From Planctomycetota bacterium (lineage in GTDB: Bacteria > Planctomycetota > Planctomycetia > Planctomycetales > Planctomycetaceae), in the NCBI GenBank assembly GCA_003669125.1, contig QWQF01000272.1:1-41857 (forward strand): a stretch of 41,857 nt of DNA, given 5' to 3'. The translations under genes were made by a program, and so were the position numbers. Of the stretch, positions 7,502-14,533 are shown in pieces (positions within the stretch are counted from its first letter, which is position 1; the number at the start of each line of letters is the position of its first letter). The notes below the pieces were generated by a model. It was not told the DNA's origin. It ran no database searches and was given only the letters and a program-made list of their open reading frames with translations.

Positions 7502-10174
7502 TTATTTGGTGCGGAACGGTTCGCTGGCCACGATGGCGTGGATCAGCGATTGAATGCGGTCGTCATCTTTCTTCAACGTCTCGACCAGTGAATCAATCAG
7601 CTCGCGATCGGTGTATCCAATGGGCCGGCCGAGGGCGTAGGTCAGCAGCTTTGTGCTGAGCGCGCGGGCGAATTTGTCTTTGTAGGTCATCAACCCCGCC
7701 TTGTATTCGTCGAGCGTGGTGAATTTGCGGCCATCGGGAAACGAGCCGCTGACGTCGAGCAGCGGGCCGTTTGAGCCACGGAAGCCTTCGCCGTTGAAGC
7801 GCTCGCGCCAGGCACCGATGGCGTCGTAGTTCTCCAGCGCCAGACCGATCGGATCGAGCTTGGCATGGCACGACGCGCAGACTTCGTCGCGGCGGTGGAG
7901 TTCCAGTCGCTCGCGGACGGTGAGATTCTTGCCCGATGTGTTGGGCTGAATTTCACCGGCGTTTGGCGGCGGATTGTTCGGCGGGTCATTGAACAATTCG
8001 CGCAGCACCCACGATCCGCGGCGCATCGGCAGCGTCCGCGTGCCGTCGGCCAGAAAGGTCATCAATCCAGCCATCCCCAGCACGCCGCCGCGATGATTCT
8101 CCGGCTTGATCGCCACGCGGCGGAACTCCGCCCCGGTCACTCCCTCGATGCCGTAATGCCGAGCGAGCCGCTCGTTGACCACCACGAAATTGCTGTTGAT
8201 GAAGGTCGTGATCGGCAGGTTCTGGTTCAGCACCTCGGCGAAGAACGACAGCGGTTCTTGCTTCGAAGCGTTCTCCAGCGGCTTGTCGTAGTCTTTGTAC
8301 TCAGCCGCCGGCTGCACCGAGCCGTAGCCGCGAACCGACAACCATTGTCCGGCGAAGTTCTGCACGAGTTGCTGTGCCTTGGGATCGGCAATCATGCGGC
8401 GGACCTGCGTGGTCGCCACATCCGGCTCTCGCAGCTTGTTGGCCGCCGCCAGTGAAAACAATTCGTCATCCGGCATCGTGCTCCACAAGAAGTAGGACAA
8501 CCGCGACGCCAGCTCGTAGTCGTTTAACGGACGCGGCTGCACTTGCTCACCCGTGGGTTCTTCGAGAAACCAAAAACCCGGCGCGCAGAGCACTCGCTGC
8601 AAACCGATCCGCATTGCTTCGTGGAACGAGAGCTGGCTGGTGGTTTGGGCATCCTTGACGACTGCGACAATCGAGTCGATCTCCTGATCGGTGACCGGTC
8701 GGCGATAGGCCCGTGGGAGAAACCGAGCGAAGATTTCGCGGACGTACGCGTCGTCCTGGCGTTCGTCGCCCGCGAAGAACAGCGACTTGTGACTGGCCGG
8801 CGGCCACTCCTTCTGGATTGGCCCGGTGACTTCGATCGACTCGATCAGCAGTCGCGGCAGCTTTTCGAGATCCATCTCCGGGTTGTAGATGTACGCTGGG
8901 CCTTCCCAGGCGTTGAGTTGCTTCTCCAGTTCATCGCGCTGCTTTTTTAGGTCATCGAGTTCCGTCTGCGGCGCACGGCGCGTGACGGCTTGTTCGGTCT
9001 TCCCGCGCAACGCCGTCCATTGCGAGAAGAGTTTTTTGTAGTTTGGCTCGTTGATGACCGCCTTCTCGGTGTGATTCCAGAGCAGCCGAAAGACCTGTGG
9101 ACCTTTGACCTCGCCGTTGACGGGGCCGCGTAGAAACAACAAAGCTTCGGTCGTGCCCGACGGATCGAGAGCCACTTCCTGCTCGACAAAGATTGGCGAG
9201 TCCACAGCGTATTGCAGGCGAAATTTGTTCGGCTCAGTCCGTCCGCGATGATCGACCTTGGCTTTGATCCGCACGCGATAGTAACCGTCCTGCGTCACCA
9301 CCTGGCCGATCGCGAAATGCGAGATCGCGCCCCAGCCGTCATAGTCGCGACGGTAGGTCGGATATCCCTGAATGTGCTCGACGTGCTTGGGATGCACGAT
9401 GACGTCGCGAGCGCCGCGCGGAATCGTATGAGCGAACCCCGGAAACACTTCGACCATCTCTGGCGGAGGTTTCTTCTGCAAGAACTCAAACCGGTTCGTG
9501 AACGAGTTCTCTTTCGGAGCCGTCGTCACGATCGCCCGCGCGACGATCTTCTCTGCCACACTGAGGCTCCGTTCGATCTGCGTCTGATCGAAGAACAACG
9601 CAACTCCAAGCCGATCGAATCCTTCGGCCTGTCCGTCGCCTGGCAACTCCTCGATCAACGGTCGCACGATCAAGTCATCGAGCTTCAGCAGATCGCGCAC
9701 GGTGTTGGCGTACTCATCGCGATTGAGCCGCCGCATCGGAATGCGACCGCCCGCTTTCTTGGCGGCAAGATCGACCTGCCGCAACTGCTCGTTGACCCAT
9801 GTCACGAACGCCGTGTTCTGCGCGGGATCGGGTCGCGGGCTTTCCTTCGGCGGCATTTCACCCGCGTTGATTCGGTCGAGGACTTCCTTCCAATGATCGG
9901 CGATCGTTGCCGCCGAGAAGTCAGTGCCGATGAGATCAATGCGATACCCAGCCTTCGCCGTCGCCGCTCCGTGACAACCGAGGCAATGCTGCTTGATGAA
10001 CGGCTTCGCAATCTCTTCGTAGCCCTTGGGGATGGACGCAGCTTGTTGGGCGTGACTCGATTCCACCACGGCCCAAGTCGAGGCAATCCCCATCAGACAG
10101 AGACCGGCAAATCCGATCCCGCAGTGACGATGCGAAAATTGCGTGGCAAGGGGATGTCCTTTTGAGGTGAACAT
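7502..10174 (-). CDS. DUF1592/DUF1587/DUF1595/DUF1588/DUF1585 cytochrome-like secreted protein
   Basis: 890-residue planctomycete cytochrome-type protein. A signal region (residues 1-43, GFAGLCLMGIASTWAV) precedes a first haem-c motif C63-L-G-C-H67. In order then: DUF1587 at about 148-215 (RRLNRDEYANTVRDLLKLDD), a beta-rich ligand-binding-like middle, DUF1595 at about 470-535 (ARFLPRAYRRPVTDQEID), DUF1592 at about 545-680 (ELASRLSYFLWSTMPDDELF), DUF1588 at about 695-800 with a second motif C766-A-S-C-H770 (ASCHAKLDPIGLALENYDAI), and DUF1585 at the C-terminus (LLTYALGRPIGYTDREL). Substrate and redox role are unknown. It opens the minus-strand operon and is divergent from the DUF1553 gene at 10379. 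The ATG at 10174 was kept; GAGG lies about 11 bases upstream, so the ribosome site is weak. Confidence 0.92.
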   Translation of the reverse strand: MFTSKGHPLATQFSHRHCGIGFAGLCLMGIASTWAVVESSHAQQAASIPKGYEEIAKPFIKQHCLGCHGAATAKAGYRIDLIGTDFSAATIADHWKEVLDRINAGEMPPKESPRPDPAQNTAFVTWVNEQLRQVDLAAKKAGGRIPMRRLNRDEYANTVRDLLKLDDLIVRPLIEELPGDGQAEGFDRLGVALFFDQTQIERSLSVAEKIVARAIVTTAPKENSFTNRFEFLQKKPPPEMVEVFPGFAHTIPRGARDVIVHPKHVEHIQGYPTYRRDYDGWGAISHFAIGQVVTQDGYYRVRIKAKVDHRGRTEPNKFRLQYAVDSPIFVEQEVALDPSGTTEALLFLRGPVNGEVKGPQVFRLLWNHTEKAVINEPNYKKLFSQWTALRGKTEQAVTRRAPQTELDDLKKQRDELEKQLNAWEGPAYIYNPEMDLEKLPRLLIESIEVTGPIQKEWPPASHKSLFFAGDERQDDAYVREIFARFLPRAYRRPVTDQEIDSIVAVVKDAQTTSQLSFHEAMRIGLQRVLCAPGFWFLEEPTGEQVQPRPLNDYELASRLSYFLWSTMPDDELFSLAAANKLREPDVATTQVRRMIADPKAQQLVQNFAGQWLSVRGYGSVQPAAEYKDYDKPLENASKQEPLSFFAEVLNQNLPITTFINSNFVVVNERLARHYGIEGVTGAEFRRVAIKPENHRGGVLGMAGLMTFLADGTRTLPMRRGSWVLRELFNDPPNNPPPNAGEIQPNTSGKNLTVRERLELHRRDEVCASCHAKLDPIGLALENYDAIGAWRERFNGEGFRGSNGPLLDVSGSFPDGRKFTTLDEYKAGLMTYKDKFARALSTKLLTYALGRPIGYTDRELIDSLVETLKKDDDRIQSLIHAIVASEPFRTK

Positions 10175-10269
10175 CGAGCAAGATCCTCGTCATGTTTGCC
10201 GTCATTTCGACGGATCGTGAGCCAACAGGAACCGTGGGCACATCTCCCCATTTATATCACATCGACGGA

Positions 10270-10297
10270 TTGCGAAGCTGGAGCCGCTCTGAATAAT
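10270..10297 (+). promoter_or_regulatory. Possible sigma70-type promoter for the DUF1549/DUF1553 gene
   Basis: In the 204-base divergent region, TTGCGA (10270-10275) and AATAAT (10292-10297) lie 16 bases apart, matching TTGACA/TATAAT at 4/6 and 5/6 positions. They end about 80 bases before the ATG at 10379. This is a hand-spotted match in one of the few AT-rich stretches. On the other strand, an ATATAAAT sequence near 10250-10260 could serve the divergent gene, but no good -35 pairs with it. Confidence 0.25.
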
Positions 10298-10378
10298 CTC
10301 GGGTAGCAGCATACACTGTCACGACATTCGTGACCTCGCAGAGGCGACTGGACGATGCGATTTGAAGGTGCATTCCTG

Positions 10379-12850
10379 ATGAAATCGATAACCAAGTTGA
10401 AGCCGCTGATCGCAGGCCTCCTATTTCTTCTGCTGGGTGGCCGAACCTGTGCAATTCAAGCGGCCGAACCTTCCGCCGAAGCGGTCGAGTTCTTTGAGAA
10501 GAAGATCCGGCCAATCCTGGTGACACATTGCTCCGAATGTCACAGCCGCGACAGCAAGAAACGGCAAGGCGGATTGCTACTGGACTCACGCGATGGTTGG
10601 CTGCGCGGGGGAGACTCCGGCGCGGTGATCGTCCCCGGTGATCCGGAGAAGAGCTTGCTGATTCTCGCGGTGCGGCAGACCGACAAAGATTTGCGGATGC
10701 CGCCGAAGCAGAAACTGACCGACACGCAGATCGCCGATCTCGAAACGTGGGTCAAGAACGGAGCGGCCGATCCGCGCAAGACCGTTGCCGATCAGGCAGA
10801 GGAATTGAGCACTCGCCCCAAGTACGGGATGAGTCTCGAAGAGGGACGCAAATTCTGGTCGTTTCAGCCGGTCAAAGATCCAGCGGTTCCCAAGGTGCGA
10901 AATGCCAACTGGCCACGCACGGCCATCGACCATTTCGTTCTCGCGCGAATGGAACAGGCCGATGTGACTCCAGCTTCCGCCGCCGATGCGCGGACGTTGT
11001 TGCGGCGAGTGACATTCGACCTCACCGGTCTGCCGCCAACGCCGGCTGAGATGGAGGCGTTTCTGGCAGACACGTCTCCTCAGGCTTTCGAGAAGGTCGT
11101 CGATCGACTGCTCGATTCGCCCCGTTATGGCGAGCGATGGGGACGTCACTGGCTCGACGTGGTCCGCTACGCCGACACCAGCGGCAATGCGTCCGATTAT
11201 CCGGTGCCGCAAGCTCACCGGTATCGCGACTGGGTCATTCGCGCGTTCAACAAGAACATGCCGTATGACCAATTCCTGCGAGAGCAGATTGCCGGCGACC
11301 TACTCCCGGGCGGAACAGAAGCCGAACGCTTTGAACGAATCACCGCGACCGGTTATCTGGCCATCGCGCGGCGTTTCGGCGGCGACCGGAAGGGAGAGCA
11401 TCATCTCACGCTCGAAGACACGATCGATAACCTGGGGCGAGCGTTCCTGGGTTCGAGCATCTCGTGTGCTCGCTGCCACGATCACAAGTTCGACCCCTTC
11501 ACGATGAGCGACTACTACGGACTGTACGGCATCTTCGAAAGTACGCGCTACCCGTTCCCCGGAGCCGAGGCCGACAAGAAGCCAGCGGACTTCGTGCCGC
11601 TGATGACTCAGGCGGAGATCGACGCGCTGCTGGCACCGCATCGCGAGAAGCTCGCGGTGGTCGATGCGGAGATCAAGACGCTCGAAGCCGCCGATGCTGA
11701 AGCAAAGAAGCAGCCCGATGGTCCGGACAAGAAGGCCGCCGTCGAGGCCGCGGCAAAGACTCTGGCTGAGGCTCGCAAGAAACGAACCACCGTCGCGACG
11801 GAAGCCCCCGCCGTCAGCGACGCCTACGCGGTCGCCGACGGAACGCCCGCGAATACCAAGCTGCAATTGCGAGGCGATCCGAAGCGACTCGGCGATGAAG
11901 TACCGCGGCACTTCCCAGTGATCCTCGGCGGTCATGAACTGACGAAAAATTTTGCGAGCAGCGGTCGGCTGCAATTGGCCGAGTGGGTTTCGGACCCGAA
12001 GAATCCGCTCACCGCGCGGGTGATGGTGAACCGCATCTGGCAGTTTCATTTCGGCCGAGGGATCGTGCAGACCCCGAACGATTTCGGTACTCGTGGACAG
12101 GCTCCGACACATCCAGAATTGCTCGACTACCTCGCGAGCCGATTCGTGGACACCGGCTGGTCGGTGAAGGCGATCCACAAACTGATTCTGTTGTCGCAGT
12201 CGTGGCAACTCGCCAGCAGTTCCGATCGCGCCACGTTGGCCAAGAACACGCCGCTCGATCCGAGCAACGATCTCTTGTGGAAGTTCAACCGCTACCGATT
12301 GGACGCTGAGTCGATTCGGGACACGTTGCTCTTCGTGGGCGGCGACCTCGATGAGTCATCTGCGGGGACGCACCCGTTTCCGCCGCAGCACACATGGGGT
12401 TGGACGCAGCACAATCCGTTTGTCGCCGCGTATGAAACCCGCCACCGCAGCATCTATCTGATGCAACAGCGTCTGAAGAAGCACCCGTATCTCGCCCTGT
12501 TCGACGGAGCCGATCCGAGTTCCAGCACCGGCTCGCGGCTCCCTAGCACGACGCCGCTGCAAGCGTTGTTTGTCATGAACGATCCGCTCGCACATTTGGA
12601 GTCGTCCAAGTTCGCCGCGCGAGCGATCGCGATGGCGTCTGACGAGACAGCTCGAATTGCCGCCGCGCATCAGATCGCCTGGAACCGCCCCCCTTCGGCC
12701 GACGAACAGCAGGAATGCGCCGACTTCCTGAAGCAATACCGAGTTCAGCTCGCGGAATTGAAGACTCCGCCCGACCAAGTGGAACTCAAGGCGTGGTCCG
12801 CACTGACCCGCGTCCTGATGAGCAGCAATGAGTTTGTGTTTGTGGATTGA
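10379..12850 (+). CDS. DUF1549/DUF1553 cytochrome-like secreted protein with PSCyt1 domain
   Basis: 823-residue secreted protein of the planctomycete PSCyt1-DUF1549-DUF1553 family; biochemical function unknown. The start chosen is ATG 10379 (MKSITKLKPLIAGLLFLLLG), a classical signal peptide cleaved near IQAA/EP, with GAAGG about 10 bases upstream; ATG 10355 would add eight residues. Domains: haem-c motif C51-S-E-C-H55 with 'MPPKQKLTDTQIADLETWV' (cytochrome-type Met ligand region); DUF1549 at about 178-400 (VTFDLTGLPPTPAE, 'PRYGERWGRHWLDVVRYADT') containing a second CXXCH, C364-A-R-C-H368 (CARCHDHKFDPFT); a charged Ala/Lys coiled coil at 411-475; DUF1553 at about 525-800 (LTARVMVNRIWQFHFGRGIV). 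It is followed 128 bases later by its DUF1501 partner, with a perfect inverted repeat in the gap. Confidence 0.92.
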   Translation: MKSITKLKPLIAGLLFLLLGGRTCAIQAAEPSAEAVEFFEKKIRPILVTHCSECHSRDSKKRQGGLLLDSRDGWLRGGDSGAVIVPGDPEKSLLILAVRQTDKDLRMPPKQKLTDTQIADLETWVKNGAADPRKTVADQAEELSTRPKYGMSLEEGRKFWSFQPVKDPAVPKVRNANWPRTAIDHFVLARMEQADVTPASAADARTLLRRVTFDLTGLPPTPAEMEAFLADTSPQAFEKVVDRLLDSPRYGERWGRHWLDVVRYADTSGNASDYPVPQAHRYRDWVIRAFNKNMPYDQFLREQIAGDLLPGGTEAERFERITATGYLAIARRFGGDRKGEHHLTLEDTIDNLGRAFLGSSISCARCHDHKFDPFTMSDYYGLYGIFESTRYPFPGAEADKKPADFVPLMTQAEIDALLAPHREKLAVVDAEIKTLEAADAEAKKQPDGPDKKAAVEAAAKTLAEARKKRTTVATEAPAVSDAYAVADGTPANTKLQLRGDPKRLGDEVPRHFPVILGGHELTKNFASSGRLQLAEWVSDPKNPLTARVMVNRIWQFHFGRGIVQTPNDFGTRGQAPTHPELLDYLASRFVDTGWSVKAIHKLILLSQSWQLASSSDRATLAKNTPLDPSNDLLWKFNRYRLDAESIRDTLLFVGGDLDESSAGTHPFPPQHTWGWTQHNPFVAAYETRHRSIYLMQQRLKKHPYLALFDGADPSSSTGSRLPSTTPLQALFVMNDPLAHLESSKFAARAIAMASDETARIAAAHQIAWNRPPSADEQQECADFLKQYRVQLAELKTPPDQVELKAWSALTRVLMSSNEFVFVD

Positions 12851-12858
12851 TGTCACAC

Positions 12859-12948
12859 TAACCCGAAGCGTGAGCGAGGGCGGGCGCTCCGAAAGAGGTT
12901 GAACACCGCGTTCCGTGAAGCGTTCACCCTCGCTCACGCTTCGGGTTA
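12859..12948. repeat. Perfect 22-bp inverted repeat (REP-like) at gene end
   Basis: The arms 12859-12880 and 12927-12948 are exact reverse complements over 22 bases (core CCCGAAGCGTGAGCGAGGG) around 46 bases. The element begins 8 bases after the stop of the DUF1553 gene and ends shortly before the DUF1501 gene. The same arm, with one core substitution, recurs at 41353. There is no T-tract. Confidence 0.8.
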
Positions 12949-12978
12949 CTTTCTCGAATGCCCTTCGAAAGTTTCGCC

Positions 12979-14403
12979 ATGATGACCGACCGATGTTTGT
13001 GCTCCCGCCGTTCCGTGGTGCAGTCGCTCGTTGGCGGGTCGCTGCTGTTGCCGGGGATCATTTCCGAGTTGCTCGCGGCGGACAGCACGCCGCCTGATGG
13101 GAATCCGCTCGCGCCAAGGTCGCCGCACTTCACGCCGCACGCCAAGCGAGTCATCTTCATGAACATGAGCGGAGGTGCTTCGCACGTCGACTCGTTCGAT
13201 TACAAGCCGAAGCTCGTCGCCGATCACAACAAGCCGTACCAAGTCCCCGCGAAGATGTTGGAGGCGTTTGCTCCCAACAACCGAGTCGTCGAGAAATATT
13301 TCAAGCGGCCGCAGTGGGAATTCAAGCAACGTGGCGAGTCCGGCCTGTGGATCAGCGACCTGTTCCCGCACATCGCCGAGTGTGCCGATGACCTCTGCCT
13401 GATCCGCTCGATGCGAAACGATCACGCCGATCATTTTCAGGCGACGTTGGGCATCCACACCGGCTCCGTGACATTCGCGCGGCCGAGCATCGGGTCGTGG
13501 GTCAGTCACGGCTTGGGGACGATCAATCAGAATCTGCCGTCGTTCATCGTGCTGGCTCCGCTGACGCCGTATGCCGGCGGACAAGTCTGGGCTTCGGACT
13601 TTCTGCCGGGATGCCATCAGGGGACGCCCGTCGCTCCCGGAGCCGAACCGATTGCCAACATTCAACGGCGTCAGCCAGCCGCCGCGTTGCAGGAACTTGA
13701 ACTCGGTCTGACTCAGGCGTTCAACCGCCGACATCTCGCGAACCGCGAAGGTGACGCGAATCTCACCGCGCGCATCAAGTCCTTCGAGACAGCCTTCGGC
13801 ATGCAGACCGCCGCGCCCGAAGCGTTCGACCTCACGAAGGAAACCGACGCGACGCTGCAACTCTACGGCCTGCCGCGCGGCAGCACAAAAGGTTTCGCAT
13901 GGCAGTGCCTGATGGCGCGACGTCTGGCCGAGCGGGGCGTGCGATTCATTGAGTTGATCGACACCGGTGCGTCGAACAACTGGGACGCTCACGGCGACAT
14001 GGCGACTCACGCGCCGCTGGCCAAGAACGTGGACCAGCCGGTCGCTGGCCTGCTGAAGGATCTGAAATCGCGCGGCCTGTTGGACGACACGCTCGTGGTC
14101 TGGACGACTGAGTTCGGTCGCACGCCGTTCAACACCGGCAAAGACGCGAAGGGCCGCGAGCATCACGCCGAAGTGTTTTCGTCGTGGATGGCCGGTGGCG
14201 GTGTGAAGGCCGGTTTCAGCTACGGCGAGAGCGACGACTACGGCTGCACGGTCGCCTCGAACGAAGTCCACATTCACGACTTCCACGCCACGATCCTGCA
14301 CTTGCTCGGCCTGGACCACGAACGCCTGACCTACCGCCACGCCGGCCGCGACTTTCGCCTGACCGACGTCGCGGGAAACGTGGTGCGGGAACTCTTCGCG
14401 TAG
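12979..14403 (+). CDS. DUF1501 family TAT-exported protein
   Basis: 474-residue DUF1501 protein, partner of the upstream DUF1549/DUF1553 cytochrome. The start at ATG 12979 (MMTDRCLCSRRSVVQSLVGG) places the twin arginines close to the N-terminus; ATG 12958 would add seven residues and neither has a strong ribosome site. Landmarks: TAT motif SRRSVV with a hydrophobic stretch 'LLLPGIISELLA'; 'RVIFMNMSGGASHVDSFDYK' (first conserved Asp/His block); 'LIRSMRNDHADHFQATLGIH'; 'ARRLAERGVRFIELIDTGAS'; 'NWDAHGDMATHAPL'; 'VVWTTEFGRTPFN'; 'GREHHAEVFSSWMAGGGVK'; a C-terminal 'IHDFHATILHLLGLDHERL'. Fold membership in the phosphatase/sulfatase superfamily is family knowledge; the substrate is unknown. Confidence 0.9.
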   Translation: MMTDRCLCSRRSVVQSLVGGSLLLPGIISELLAADSTPPDGNPLAPRSPHFTPHAKRVIFMNMSGGASHVDSFDYKPKLVADHNKPYQVPAKMLEAFAPNNRVVEKYFKRPQWEFKQRGESGLWISDLFPHIAECADDLCLIRSMRNDHADHFQATLGIHTGSVTFARPSIGSWVSHGLGTINQNLPSFIVLAPLTPYAGGQVWASDFLPGCHQGTPVAPGAEPIANIQRRQPAAALQELELGLTQAFNRRHLANREGDANLTARIKSFETAFGMQTAAPEAFDLTKETDATLQLYGLPRGSTKGFAWQCLMARRLAERGVRFIELIDTGASNNWDAHGDMATHAPLAKNVDQPVAGLLKDLKSRGLLDDTLVVWTTEFGRTPFNTGKDAKGREHHAEVFSSWMAGGGVKAGFSYGESDDYGCTVASNEVHIHDFHATILHLLGLDHERLTYRHAGRDFRLTDVAGNVVRELFA

Positions 14404-14533
14404 GTGTTGAATCGAAGGACCGGGGCAATGGCAAGGTTGCGGGTGAAGCGGATCGTGTTGTTCGATAGACTCCCTGCCGCGGTGCGACCCGCTGGGTCAC
14501 TCTGAGTTGCGAAACCATGTCGAAGGCGAAGCG

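Noticed and set aside
12859..12948. Inverted repeats considered as CRISPR units or intrinsic terminators
   Set aside because: There is no regular repeat-spacer array, and no U-tract follows the stems.
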